From Xanthomonas sp. (lineage in GTDB: Bacteria; Pseudomonadota; Gammaproteobacteria; Xanthomonadales; SZUA-5), in the NCBI GenBank assembly GCA_020693165.1, contig JAIMJQ010000025.1, forward strand, positions 1 through 35,712: a DNA stretch of 35,712 nt, in the 5' to 3' direction. The notes below the pieces were generated by a model. That model was not told where the DNA came from, made no database searches, and saw only the letters and a list, made by a program, of their open reading frames with translations. This document shows, in pieces, positions 25,305-34,840 of the stretch (the stretch's first letter is position 1; the number at the start of each line of letters is the position of its first letter). A program made the position numbers and the translations under genes.

Positions 25305-25830
25305 TATCCGCCGCCGTGTCCTTGCCGCCCGGCGCCTTGTCGGAACCGAGCGAGATCACCGCATACGGCTGGCCACCTTCGCCGGGCACCTTCATCACGT
25401 ACACGCTGCCCCACGGATCCTTGATCTGCGACTCGTTGAGGTACGGGCCGCCCCAGTTGGCGGCATTGCCGGGGCGCGTGACCAGTTCCTCGATCTTGCC
25501 CGGCAAGGTGCCGGAGTCGAGATAGAACTGGTCGACTGCGGTGGCCACCTTGCGCACGCCGGCCTGCGCCGCCTTGACGTCGGCCTTGCCTTTGCTGGTG
25601 AAGATGTTGGTCGCCAGCATGGTCGCGATGAAAGCGATGATGCCGAGCACCAGCAGCATCTCGATCAACGAGAAACCTTGTTGATGAGCGAAGACGCGCC
25701 GACTCCCGCAGACAAGGCGACCCTGCCCTTTCGCGCTCTTCGCGCGGTCGCGACCAGCAATCACCTCCAGCACCCGCATCGCCCGTGCCCGCAACCCATC
25801 CAGACTGAAAAAAACCGCCTTTTGCTTCAT
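25288..25830 (-). CDS. gspG: Type II secretion major pseudopilin GspG with a long (about 52-aa) predicted leader
   Basis: FAHQQG^FSLIEMLLVLGIIAFIATMLATNIF...VRKVATAVDQFYLDSGTLPGKIEELVTRPGNAANWGGPYL; SD-like gaagaggacgaaacATG supports the start at 25830. Confidence 0.92.
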   Translation of the reverse strand: MKQKAVFFSLDGLRARAMRVLEVIAGRDRAKSAKGQGRLVCGSRRVFAHQQGFSLIEMLLVLGIIAFIATMLATNIFTSKGKADVKAAQAGVRKVATAVDQFYLDSGTLPGKIEELVTRPGNAANWGGPYLNESQIKDPWGSVYVMKVPGEGGQPYAVISLGSDKAPGGKDTAADIDNNQ

Positions 25831-25842
25831 GTTTCGTCCTCT

Positions 25843-27057
25843 TCAAGCCACCAGTTCATTCAAACTCAGGATCGCGGTCACCATCGAAATGACGATGACA
25901 GCGATGAAACCCGCCAGCAGGATGGTCATCACCGGCACAAAGGCCGCCATCAGCCGGTCGATCGTGGTGCGCACCTCGCGGTCGTAGGTATCGGCGGCGC
26001 GCAGCAGCATCTCGTCGAGCTGGCCGGTTTCTTCGCCCACCGCGATCATCTGCAGCGCCATCCGCGGAAAGCGCTTGCCGGCCGCCATCGCATGCGCGAG
26101 GCCGCCGCCGGTTTTGACGTCCTTGGTAGCCTTCTCGACCTGCTCGCCGAGCGCAGAGTTCCCGAGCACGTTCCTGGCGATCGACATCGCCGACAGCAAC
26201 GGCACGCCATTCTTCAGCAGCGTACCCGCCGTACGCGCGAATCGCGCCGTGTCGATCTTGGTCAGCAGGTCGCCGATCCACTTCAGGTTGAGCAGCCGCG
26301 TGTCCCAGATCAGGCGCGTCACCGGATTGCTGAACTGACGCTGGAAATACACCGCCACGCCGGCGACCGCGATCAGCATCGCCCACCAGCCATAGCGGAG
26401 CGCGTTGGCGAACGCCAGCACGATCTGCGTCAGGATCGGCAACTCGCCGCCGAGTTGCTCGAACAGCGGCATGAAGTTGGGAATCACGAACACCAGCAGG
26501 AAAATCAGCGCACCGCCGGCCAGCAGCATCAGGATGACCGGGTAGATCATCGCCGAGACCACGCTCGACTTCAGTTCCTGGTTGCGCTCCAGGTACTGCG
26601 ACAGGCGCGTCAGCGTGTGGTCGAGGGTGCCGCCCATCTCGCCGGCGCGAACCATGTTGACGTACAGGCGCGAAAATACGCCGTGCTGACGCTCCAGCGC
26701 TTCGGACAGCGACACGCCGCCGCGCACTTCGTCGCGGACGCGATCGACCAGACGCTTCAACCGCGGCGACTCCGCCAACTCCGCCAGCACCAGCAACGAG
26801 CGATCCAGCGGCAGTCCGGCGCCCACCAGCGTCGCCAGTTGCTGGGTGAAATTCGCCACATCCTGCTGCGACACACCGGTCGACCGGAACAAGGTGCCAA
26901 GCCCGGCGCCAGCCGCCTGGTCCGCTGGAATCGCCTCCAGCGGCAGATTGCCCTGCTCATGCAGCTTGGCAATCACCTCGTCCATGCTGCCCGCATCCAT
27001 CTGTCCCTGCAGCACCTCACCGTTGGGGGCGACGGCTTTGAAGCGGAACGAGGGCAC
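25843..27057 (-). CDS. gspF: Type II secretion inner-membrane platform protein GspF
   Basis: 404 aa; MPSFRFKAVAPNGEVLQGQMDAGSMDEVIAKLHEQG...VRAGEMGGTLDHTLTRLSQYLER...AVGEETGQLDEMLLRAADTYDREV. Confidence 0.95.
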   Translation of the reverse strand: MPSFRFKAVAPNGEVLQGQMDAGSMDEVIAKLHEQGNLPLEAIPADQAAGAGLGTLFRSTGVSQQDVANFTQQLATLVGAGLPLDRSLLVLAELAESPRLKRLVDRVRDEVRGGVSLSEALERQHGVFSRLYVNMVRAGEMGGTLDHTLTRLSQYLERNQELKSSVVSAMIYPVILMLLAGGALIFLLVFVIPNFMPLFEQLGGELPILTQIVLAFANALRYGWWAMLIAVAGVAVYFQRQFSNPVTRLIWDTRLLNLKWIGDLLTKIDTARFARTAGTLLKNGVPLLSAMSIARNVLGNSALGEQVEKATKDVKTGGGLAHAMAAGKRFPRMALQMIAVGEETGQLDEMLLRAADTYDREVRTTIDRLMAAFVPVMTILLAGFIAVIVISMVTAILSLNELVA

Positions 27058-27085
27058 TTAGCGAACCTCCAAACTGGAGGCAAGC

Positions 27086-27279
27086 AACGGGAAAAAGGAA
27101 AGCGGAAAATGGAAAAGGGGAAAGCACGCTCGCCGCAGCTTCGGGGCCGCCTCATAGCTCGCTCTTGATCTTCCTTTTTCCATTTTCCTTCTTCCCTTTT
27201 CCTTTACTTGCATCATCGCTGCAACAAGCACCGCAGTCCCACCGCCTTCCCCTTTTCCATTTTCCCTTTTCCGTTTTCC
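27086..27279. repeat. Polypurine/polypyrimidine inverted repeats in the gspE-gspF intergenic region
   Basis: Left arm includes ggaaaatggaaaaggggaa (27104-27122); its perfect reverse complement ttccccttttccattttcc is at 27247-27265; a third related pyrimidine tract is at 27169-27207. Confidence 0.92.
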
Positions 27280-27324
27280 TCTACTTGGAAAGCAACCTCA
27301 GGAAACTCCGCAGGCCGACTCAAA

Positions 27325-29082
27325 TCACGTCTCCTGACACACCCGCAGCACTTCCTCGATGGTGGTCATGCCGGCGAGCGCCTTGGCGATGCCGTCTTCG
27401 TACATGGTGCGCATGCCTTCCTCGCGCGCCAGCGCCTCGATCTTGCCGTGGTCGGCGTGCTGCATGACCAGGCGCCGGATCGGGTCGGTCATGGTCAGGA
27501 ACTCCATGATCGTGGTGCGCCCGAGGTAGCCGGTAGCACTGCGCTCGGACGGCATCGGCTTGTGCAGGTAGATCGGATCGTGGCGCGTGAACTGGCGCAA
27601 CTTGTGGTCGGCAATGACCTCGGGCAGCGCGACATAGCGCTGGCTCGATTCGCGATCGAGCCGGCGTACCAGGCGCTGGGCCAGCACACCGTTGACGGTC
27701 GAGCACATCAGATAGTCGTCGACACCCATGTCGAGCAGACGGGTGACCGCGCCGGCGGCGTTGTTGGTATGCAACGTCGACAGCACGAGGTGGCCGGTGA
27801 GCGCCGACTGGATCGCGATCTTCGCGGTTTCCAGGTCGCGCATTTCGCCGATCATGATGACATCCGGGTCCTGGCGCACGATCGAGCGCAGCGCGCCGGC
27901 GAAATCGAGGCCGATCTGCGGTTTGACCTGGATCTGGTTGACGCCTTCCAACTGGTATTCGACCGGATCCTCGACGGTGATGATCTTGACTTCCGGCGTG
28001 TTGATCCGGCTGAGCGCGGTATACAGCGTGGTGGTCTTGCCGGAGCCGGTCGGGCCAGTGACCAGCAGGATGCCGTGCGGCATCTCCAGCACGTTCAGGA
28101 ACTTCTGCAGGAAGTCGTCGGTGAAGCCGAGTGCCTTGAAGTCCAGCACCACGCTCTCGCGATCAAGGATACGCATGACCACGCTCTCGCCGTAGCTGGT
28201 GGGCACGGTGGAGACGCGCAGATCGAGTTCCTTGCCCTGCACGCGCAGCATGATGCGGCCATCCTGCGGCAGCCGGCGCTCGGCGATGTTGAGCTTGGCC
28301 ATGATCTTGATGCGGCTGATCACCGCGGCAGTGGAGCTGGCCGGCGGAGATTCGACTTCCTGCAGCACGCCATCGATGCGGTAGCGCACCTTGAGGCGGT
28401 TCTCGAACGGCTCGATGTGGATGTCGGACGCGCGCTGCTCGACCGCGCGCTGCATGATCAGATTCACCAGGCGAATGACCGGCGCTTCCGACGCCAGATC
28501 GCGCAGGTGCTCGACATCGTCTTCGCCGCCGCCCTCCTCGCCAGACAGATTCTCGACGATGGTGCCCATCGCCGAGCGACCCTGTCCGTAGTAGCGCTCG
28601 ATCAGATCATCGATCTCGCTGCGCAAACCGACCGACGATTCGACCTGCTTGCCGGTCGCCAGCGCCACGGCATCGTGCGCGTACTGGTCCTGCGGATCGG
28701 CGACCAGCAGCGTGACCGTGTGTTCGGTCTCTGCAATCGGCACCACGTGGAACTGCTTGAGGAAGCGCACCGACAGTTGCACGCCGGCCGGCGGTACTTC
28801 CGGGGCATCCTTGGAGCTCAGCAGCGGCCGCCCGAGGAGTTCGCTCAGAGCTTCGGCCACATCGCGCTCCGAAGCCAGTCCGAGCCGCGTCAGCAGCGAC
28901 ACCAGGCCGACGTCCTCCTGCTCCTCATGCACGCGCCGGGCCCGCGCCAGATCGGTCTCCTTCAACCGGCCCTTGCGCAACAGAAACTGGCAGATGCGCT
29001 CGTCGAGCTGATCGGCATCCAGCTGCGGCGCAACCGTCGGCGCTGCGTCGTCGACCGTTTCCACTATGGCATTCATGCGCAC
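27325..29082 (-). CDS. gspE: Type II secretion ATPase GspE (XpsE-like)
   Basis: 585 aa; GPTGSGKTTTLY, IITVEDPVEYQLEGVNQIQV, LRSIVRQDPDVIMIGEMRDLETAKIAIQSALTGHLVLSTLHTN. Confidence 0.96.
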   Translation of the reverse strand: MRMNAIVETVDDAAPTVAPQLDADQLDERICQFLLRKGRLKETDLARARRVHEEQEDVGLVSLLTRLGLASERDVAEALSELLGRPLLSSKDAPEVPPAGVQLSVRFLKQFHVVPIAETEHTVTLLVADPQDQYAHDAVALATGKQVESSVGLRSEIDDLIERYYGQGRSAMGTIVENLSGEEGGGEDDVEHLRDLASEAPVIRLVNLIMQRAVEQRASDIHIEPFENRLKVRYRIDGVLQEVESPPASSTAAVISRIKIMAKLNIAERRLPQDGRIMLRVQGKELDLRVSTVPTSYGESVVMRILDRESVVLDFKALGFTDDFLQKFLNVLEMPHGILLVTGPTGSGKTTTLYTALSRINTPEVKIITVEDPVEYQLEGVNQIQVKPQIGLDFAGALRSIVRQDPDVIMIGEMRDLETAKIAIQSALTGHLVLSTLHTNNAAGAVTRLLDMGVDDYLMCSTVNGVLAQRLVRRLDRESSQRYVALPEVIADHKLRQFTRHDPIYLHKPMPSERSATGYLGRTTIMEFLTMTDPIRRLVMQHADHGKIEALAREEGMRTMYEDGIAKALAGMTTIEEVLRVCQET

Positions 29083-29113
29083 GGCACCTGCGGTTGATCG
29101 CTTCGAGTAAGTA

Positions 29114-29737
29114 TCAGGACTTCAGATCGGGCCGGGTGGTTCCAATTTCCGGCAATTCACTGCCCTCGGTGGTCACCAGACTGCGAATGAACGACTGGTT
29201 GCAGGCAACCCACAGCATCACCGGTACGATCGCCGGCAGCACCAGGTATCCGAACTGATAGCAGAACGCGATCAGGTCGGGCGAAATCCCGGCTTGCGCG
29301 ATCGCGCTGGCGCCTACCTCGCCGGTTCTAAGGGCGACGTTCTTCAGCACATCGAACACCGTGCCGAAGGTCTGCACCAGCAACAGCACCATGCTCCCGA
29401 GGACCACCTGCCAGAGCCGCTGCAACCCGCGCAACGGCGTCGCCATCACCAGCCCGACCAGCACCGGAATGCAGTAGCCGTAGATCATCGGATTGACGTC
29501 GATCAGTGCCACCCCGGCGCGGCCATCCTGCATCACCGGCAGCGAAGTCACCAACGTCAACATGTGCCCGCTCTGCTCGACTTCCGCGAACGTCGTCGGC
29601 ATCAGCCACTGCAACACCGAGAACGCCAGCGAGGCGATTGGCATCACGAACACCTGGGCAAAGTAGAACCAGACGAAGAACGACAGCGGCAGCCACAGCA
29701 CCGCGAGGAACAGCAGGGATTTCAGGGGACCGAACAT
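29114..29737 (-). CDS. Membrane protein resembling exosortase H-associated membrane protein
   Basis: MFGPLKSLLFLAVLWLPLSFFVWFYFAQVFVMPIASLAFSVLQWL...ALIDVNPMIYGYCIPVLVGLVMA...FCYQFGYLVLPAIVPVMLWVACNQSFI. Start at 29737; the longer track ORF translates an upstream heptad repeat. Confidence 0.6.
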   Translation of the reverse strand: MFGPLKSLLFLAVLWLPLSFFVWFYFAQVFVMPIASLAFSVLQWLMPTTFAEVEQSGHMLTLVTSLPVMQDGRAGVALIDVNPMIYGYCIPVLVGLVMATPLRGLQRLWQVVLGSMVLLLVQTFGTVFDVLKNVALRTGEVGASAIAQAGISPDLIAFCYQFGYLVLPAIVPVMLWVACNQSFIRSLVTTEGSELPEIGTTRPDLKS

Positions 29738-29744
29738 TCTGGGA

Positions 29745-30083
29745 GCAGTGAGTAGTGAGTAGTGAGTGGTAAGTAACACCCGGTGAAACCCGGGTTTTGC
29801 TGCAACGGCAGCGCATCTATCCGACCTGCGCGCCTGCGCTTGTTTCATGCCGGGATATGCGCTTTCGCCTACCCCGCATCCAACACCAGCGACGTCCATA
29901 TTCTACCCTGCGCCCAGCAAACCCCCGAGCTCGGCTCGCCCGGACGGGTCGCACTGCGCACGCCGCACCGGTGGCCAAGACGCTCAAGACAAGTCATCCG
30001 CCGCCCGGACCGGCAACTGAATGGCGTAGCGAGGTTTTGCTCGTCACCACTTTCCATTCACTGCGCCCACCACTCACTACTCA
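29745..30083. repeat. Widely spaced inverted pair of (GTGAGTA)n heptad repeats flanking the gap between the XrtH-associated-like gene and purL
   Basis: tgagtagtgagtggt (29756-29770) and accactcactactca (30069-30083) are perfect 15-nt reverse complements. Confidence 0.88.
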
Positions 30084-30095
30084 GCGCCCAGCGCT

Positions 30096-33000
30096 TCACC
30101 CCACAAACACCCGCGCATTGCGGAACAGCCGCAGCCATGGCGAATCTTCGCCGCCGGCCGGCGACCAGCTCAGCTGCGCGCGGCGGAACACGCGCTCCGG
30201 GTGCGGCATCAGGATCAGCGCACGCCCGTCGACGGTGGTGAATCCAGTGAACCCGTCGGGCGATCCATTCGGGTTGGCCGGGTAAGTGTGCGCGGGCTGG
30301 CCGTTGCTTTCGATGAACCGCAGTGCCGGACGGGCGCTTGCCGGCATCGGCCGGCCACCCCAATCGACCCGACCTTCACCGTGCGACACCACCAGTGGCA
30401 ATCTCGACCCTGCCATGCCGGCGAGCAGTACGCACGGCGATTCGAGAATCTCGACCTCGACCAGGCGCGCCTCGTACTGCTCGGAACGGTTGCGCAGGAA
30501 GCGCGGCCAGCCGTCGGCGCCGGGCACCAGATCCTTGAGACCACTCATCATCTGGCAGCCGTTGCAGACGCCGAGCATGAAGGTACCCGGATCGGCGAAG
30601 AAAGCGCGGAATTGATCGGCCAGTTCGGGGTGATGCAGGATGCCCTTGGCCCAACCTTGTCCGGCGCCGAGCACGTCGCCATAGGAAAATCCACCGCAGG
30701 CAGCCAGCCCGCGAAACTCGGACAGGCGCCGGCGACCGCTCTCGAGATCGCTGACGTGCACATCGATGGCATCGAATCCGGCGCGATCGAAAGCCGCCGC
30801 CATCTCCAGCTGGCCGTTGACGCCCTGCTCGCGCAGGATGGCAACGCGCGGCCGCGCGCCACGCGAGACGAACGGCGCGGCAACGTCGGCGTCGACTTCG
30901 AAACTCGGCGCGTAGACCAGTCCGGGCGCGTCGTAGGCGCGCAGCCGCAGGTACTCCTCGTCGGCGCTGACCGGATTGTCGCGCTCGCGCTGGATGCGCC
31001 ACGAGGTCTCGCCCCAGGCGGCGATCAGATCGCCCATGTCGATGTCGAGCAGAACCTGTGCCCTGGTGGGTCCAGACTTGTCTGGACGCTCTTCCCTCAC
31101 GACCACCATCAACTTCCCATCGGCGCGCGCCGCACCGATCCGGCGCAGCGTTGCGGTCACGCCGGCAGCCGCCGCTGATGCCTGCAACGCATCAGCATCG
31201 CTGTCGGCCACCTCCACCAGCACGCCGAGTTCCTCGTTGAACAGTTCGGCCAGCGCCGTTGCTTTCCGTAGAGCGGAGCTTGCTCCGCTGCCGTTGCCGC
31301 CAACCTCGATCTGCAACCCCAGCCGCGCGGCAAATGCCATCTCCAGCGCGGCGACGATCAATCCACCGTCGCTGCGATCATGCCAGGCCAGAATCCGGCC
31401 GCTGCGCTTTTCCTGCGTCAGCCATTCCAGCGCACGACGGAAGGCCACCGCATCGTCAAGATCCGGCGCAATGTCGCCGAGCACTCCATGCACCTGGGCC
31501 AGGACACTGCCACCCAGGCGCGGCTGCGCCGCACCGAGGTCGAGCAACCAGATCGAACTGCCGCCAGCGCGGCGCTTGAGTTCCGGCGTCAGCGTGGAGC
31601 GCACGTCGCGAAGGCGCGCGAAGGCGCTGACGATCAGCGATACCGGTGCGCGCGTGCGGCACTCGCTGCCGTCGTTGGCGCGCCACTGCGCACGCATCGA
31701 CAGCGAGTCCTTGCCGACCGGGATCGACAGCCCCAGCGCCGGGCAGAGGTCGCGGCCGACGGCTTCCACCGCGGCATACAGCGCCCCGTCCATCGCCGGA
31801 TCGCCTACCGCCGCCATCCAGTTGGCGGAGAGCTTGATGTCCTCGAAGCATTCCACCGGCGCCGCATGCAGGTTGGTCAGCGCCTCGCCAACCGCCATCC
31901 GCGCCGCGGCGCGCGCATCCAGCAGCGCCAGCGGCGTCCGCTCGCCCATGCACATGGCCTCGCCGGTGTAGCCGGAGAAATCGGCGAGGGTCACGGCAAC
32001 GTCCGCGACCGGCGTCTGCCATCGCCCGACCATCTGATCGCGGTGGCTGAGACCGCCGACACTGCGATCGCCGATCGTGATCAGAAACTGCTTGCTGGCC
32101 ACCGCCGGAAACTTGAGTACGCGCAGCAGCGCGTCGCCCAGGTCGACCGACGCCAGATCGAGCGCGCCTTCCGCCTGCGGTCGGTGCGTCTGGCCATGGC
32201 GCTGCATTTTCGGCGACTTGCCGAACAGCACGTCCATCGGCAGGTCGATGACCGCCACGCCGCCGAGCGTCACTTTCAGGTGCTGCGCGGCCGTGGCACG
32301 ACCGACTGCGGCGTAGAGGCAGCGTTCGCGCCGCGCCAGCTCGGCAAACCGCGGCAGATCGTCCGCGCGCACGCCGAGCACATAGCGCTCCTGCGCCTCG
32401 TTGCACCAGATCTGCATCGGGCTCATGCCCGGATCGTCGTTGAGCACGGCGCCAAGATCGATGTCACCGCCGACTTCGCTGTCGTGCAGCAGTTCGGGAA
32501 TCGCATTGGACAGACCACCGGCGCCGACGTCGTGGATGCTGACCAACGGATTGGCCGCGCCGAGCGCGATGCAGCGATCGATGACCTCCTGGCAGCGACG
32601 CTCCATCTCCGCATTGTCGCGCTGCACCGATGCGAAATCGCGCGCGGCGCTGCCGATGCCGCTGGCCTGCGAAGACGCCGCGCCGCCGCCGAGGCCGATC
32701 AGCATCGCCGGGCCGCCAAGCACGATGACCACGTCGCCCGGCTGCAGCACGCGCTTGTCGACATCGCCGGCGCGCACGCTGCCGAGGCCGCCGGCGATCA
32801 TGATCGGTTTGTCGTAGGCATAACCGCTGCTGCCGCCCTGCGGAAAATGCTCGAAGCTGCGGAAGTAGCCGCCGAGCGCCGGGCGCCCGAACTCGTTGTT
32901 GAAGGCCGCAGCGCCGAGCGGCCCCTCGGTCATGATGCGCAGGGCGCTGGCCAGGTGCGCCGGCAGCGGCCGCACCGTTTCCCACGGTTGCGGTGCCTCG

Positions 33001-34001
33001 GCGAAACGCAGGTGCGACACGCTGAATCCGGTCAACCCGGCCTTCGGGCGCGCGCCGCGTCCGGTCGCTCCCTCGTCGCGAATCTCGCCGCCGGCGCCGG
33101 TGGCTGCGCCGGCATAAGGGGCGATCGCAGTGGGATGGTTGTGGGTCTCGACCTTGATGCACAGATGGATCGGTTCGACATGGGCCCGGTAGCGACCGTC
33201 ACTGTTGGCCAGGAAGCGCGCGCCGACATGGCCCTCCAGCACCGCCGCATTGTCCTTGTAGGCCACCAGCGTGCCCTTTGGCGTCGTCGCATGCGTGTGC
33301 CGGATATGGCCGAACAGACTGCTCGACTGCGGCTTGCCGTCGAGCGTCCAGCTGGCGTTGAAGACCTTGTGGCGACAATGTTCGGAGTTGGCCTGCGCGA
33401 ACATCATCAGTTCGGCGTCGGTGGCGGCACGGCCGAGTTCGGCATAGCGATGCGCCAGGTAGTCGACTTCGTCCACGCTCAGCGCCAGGCCCAGATGCTG
33501 GTTGGCGTCGATCAAACTGGACACGTCGCTCGGCAGTCGCAGCAGCGGCGCCGCGACCGGATGCCGGTGCAATGGTGCGAATGCCTGCTCGCTGGTGAGG
33601 ATGCTCTGCGTCATCGGGTCGTGCAGTAGCGCCTCGACCCGCTCGATCGCGCCCGGATCGCCGGGCAGTCTGGAAAACGCATAGCGCAGCAGGCGCTCGA
33701 CGCGCTCGACCGCCAGGCCGCAGCGGTGCAGGATGTCGGTGGCCTTGCTCGACCACGGCGAGCGCGTACCCAGGCGCGGCGCAACCCAGCGCGACGGGGT
33801 CGAGGGGTCGGGCGCGGCGACGGAGCCCCACTGCAGGACCTCGGCCAGGCGCGCGTCGGGGATGTCGGCGGCAGCGCCGAACACGAAAAAAACCTCGGTG
33901 ACGCTGGCGACTTCCGCCGACAGCGGCGCCAGGCGCCGGTTCAGGGCTTCAAGGCGGAACGCGGACAGGGCCGGAGCCCCGGGGATCGAGCGTATCGGCA
34001 T
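30096..34001 (-). CDS. purL: Phosphoribosylformylglycinamidine synthase (FGAM synthase)
   Basis: 1301 aa; single-chain PurL with C-terminal glutaminase ([34 protein letters not shown]...[11 protein letters not shown]...[10 protein letters not shown]). Confidence 0.97.
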   Translation of the reverse strand: MPIRSIPGAPALSAFRLEALNRRLAPLSAEVASVTEVFFVFGAAADIPDARLAEVLQWGSVAAPDPSTPSRWVAPRLGTRSPWSSKATDILHRCGLAVERVERLLRYAFSRLPGDPGAIERVEALLHDPMTQSILTSEQAFAPLHRHPVAAPLLRLPSDVSSLIDANQHLGLALSVDEVDYLAHRYAELGRAATDAELMMFAQANSEHCRHKVFNASWTLDGKPQSSSLFGHIRHTHATTPKGTLVAYKDNAAVLEGHVGARFLANSDGRYRAHVEPIHLCIKVETHNHPTAIAPYAGAATGAGGEIRDEGATGRGARPKAGLTGFSVSHLRFAEAPQPWETVRPLPAHLASALRIMTEGPLGAAAFNNEFGRPALGGYFRSFEHFPQGGSSGYAYDKPIMIAGGLGSVRAGDVDKRVLQPGDVVIVLGGPAMLIGLGGGAASSQASGIGSAARDFASVQRDNAEMERRCQEVIDRCIALGAANPLVSIHDVGAGGLSNAIPELLHDSEVGGDIDLGAVLNDDPGMSPMQIWCNEAQERYVLGVRADDLPRFAELARRERCLYAAVGRATAAQHLKVTLGGVAVIDLPMDVLFGKSPKMQRHGQTHRPQAEGALDLASVDLGDALLRVLKFPAVASKQFLITIGDRSVGGLSHRDQMVGRWQTPVADVAVTLADFSGYTGEAMCMGERTPLALLDARAAARMAVGEALTNLHAAPVECFEDIKLSANWMAAVGDPAMDGALYAAVEAVGRDLCPALGLSIPVGKDSLSMRAQWRANDGSECRTRAPVSLIVSAFARLRDVRSTLTPELKRRAGGSSIWLLDLGAAQPRLGGSVLAQVHGVLGDIAPDLDDAVAFRRALEWLTQEKRSGRILAWHDRSDGGLIVAALEMAFAARLGLQIEVGGNGSGASSALRKATALAELFNEELGVLVEVADSDADALQASAAAAGVTATLRRIGAARADGKLMVVVREERPDKSGPTRAQVLLDIDMGDLIAAWGETSWRIQRERDNPVSADEEYLRLRAYDAPGLVYAPSFEVDADVAAPFVSRGARPRVAILREQGVNGQLEMAAAFDRAGFDAIDVHVSDLESGRRRLSEFRGLAACGGFSYGDVLGAGQGWAKGILHHPELADQFRAFFADPGTFMLGVCNGCQMMSGLKDLVPGADGWPRFLRNRSEQYEARLVEVEILESPCVLLAGMAGSRLPLVVSHGEGRVDWGGRPMPASARPALRFIESNGQPAHTYPANPNGSPDGFTGFTTVDGRALILMPHPERVFRRAQLSWSPAGGEDSPWLRLFRNARVFVG
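31067..31090. repeat. 24-nt copy of the 1-157 array core, in frame inside purL
   Basis: tgggtccagacttgtctggacgct = reverse complement of agcgtccagacaagtctggaccca, identical to the core of the array at 1-157. Confidence 0.95.
31272..31289. repeat. Palindrome AGCGGAGC-TT-GCTCCGCT in frame inside purL
   Basis: Perfect 8-bp stem with a 2-nt spacer; translated as part of [17 protein letters not shown]. Confidence 0.9.
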
Positions 34002-34046
34002 CGGGGCTTCGCGATGTTACGGCTGGGGCGGGCGAATCATACAGCG

Positions 34047-34079
34047 GCGTCGATGCGGGGTTGCCCCCCGCATCGACGC
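34047..34079. repeat. Strong hairpin between dsbC and purL (14-bp perfect stem)
   Basis: gcgtcgatgcgggg-ttgcc-ccccgcatcgacgc; no T-run, so not a classical intrinsic terminator. Confidence 0.85.
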
Positions 34080-34087
34080 GTGCCTGC

Positions 34088-34840
34088 TTAGTCCTTGGCT
34101 TTGGCGACCGGCGCAGCGGTGGCCTGCATCGCCATCAAGCGCTGCTCCAGCTGGTCCGGCGTGACGTAGCCCGGGGCCACGCTGCCATCCGGGAACACCA
34201 GCGTCGGCGTACCGGTGACGCCCATCTGCTGGCCAAGGTTGTATTGGGCCTCGATCGGGTTGACGCAGGTTCCGTTACCGGGATCTTCGCCCGCCTTGGC
34301 CTTGGTCAGCGCACTCTGCTGGTCCTTGGCGCACCAGGCCGCCACCGCCTTGCGGTAGGACTCGGAACCGACACCGGCGCGCGGGAACAGCATGTACTCG
34401 ATCTGGATACCGCGGTCGTTGTACTCGGCGATGTGCTTGTGCAGCTCACGGCAGTAGCCGCAATCGATGTCAGTGAACACCGCAACGTGGTGCTTGACCT
34501 CGCCTTTGGGTTTGAACACGATGCGCTGGCTCACCGGCGCGCTCGCCAGCAACTCGCGGCGCAGCTCGGAACGCCGCTGCTCGGTCAGATCGAGCTTGCC
34601 GGGGATGTCCATGATCATGCCCTGCACCAGGTACTTGCCGTCGGCGCTGACGTAGACCACCTGGCCTGCCAGGGTGACTTCGTAGAGGCCGGCGATCGGC
34701 GCGGGGCGAATGCTGTCGACGCGAATCTCGGCGTTGAGCGATTTCAGCGATGCGCTGATCACGTCTTCGGGCTTGTCCTGCGCCACAAGACCCATGCTGA
34801 CGAACATGCCGAAGGCGGCCACCCAATACCCATTGCGCAT
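34088..34840 (-). CDS. dsbC: Thiol:disulfide interchange protein DsbC
   Basis: 250 aa; VFTDIDCGYCRELHKHI active site; GVTGTPTLVFPDGSVAPGYVTPDQL; SD gaggagacaacgATG. Confidence 0.92.
   Translation of the reverse strand: MRNGYWVAAFGMFVSMGLVAQDKPEDVISASLKSLNAEIRVDSIRPAPIAGLYEVTLAGQVVYVSADGKYLVQGMIMDIPGKLDLTEQRRSELRRELLASAPVSQRIVFKPKGEVKHHVAVFTDIDCGYCRELHKHIAEYNDRGIQIEYMLFPRAGVGSESYRKAVAAWCAKDQQSALTKAKAGEDPGNGTCVNPIEAQYNLGQQMGVTGTPTLVFPDGSVAPGYVTPDQLEQRLMAMQATAAPVAKAKD

Noticed and set aside
25015-27168. Plus-strand ORF (717 aa)
   Set aside because: Antisense to gspF/gspG and reads through repeat tracts; no domain recognised.
27208-29097. Plus-strand ORF (629 aa)
   Set aside because: Antisense to gspE; shadow ORF.
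31380-33629. Plus-strand ORF (749 aa)
   Set aside because: Antisense to purL; shadow ORF.
34047-34079. Intrinsic terminator between purL and dsbC
   Set aside because: Excellent stem, but no T-run on either strand; kept only as a hairpin/REP-like repeat.
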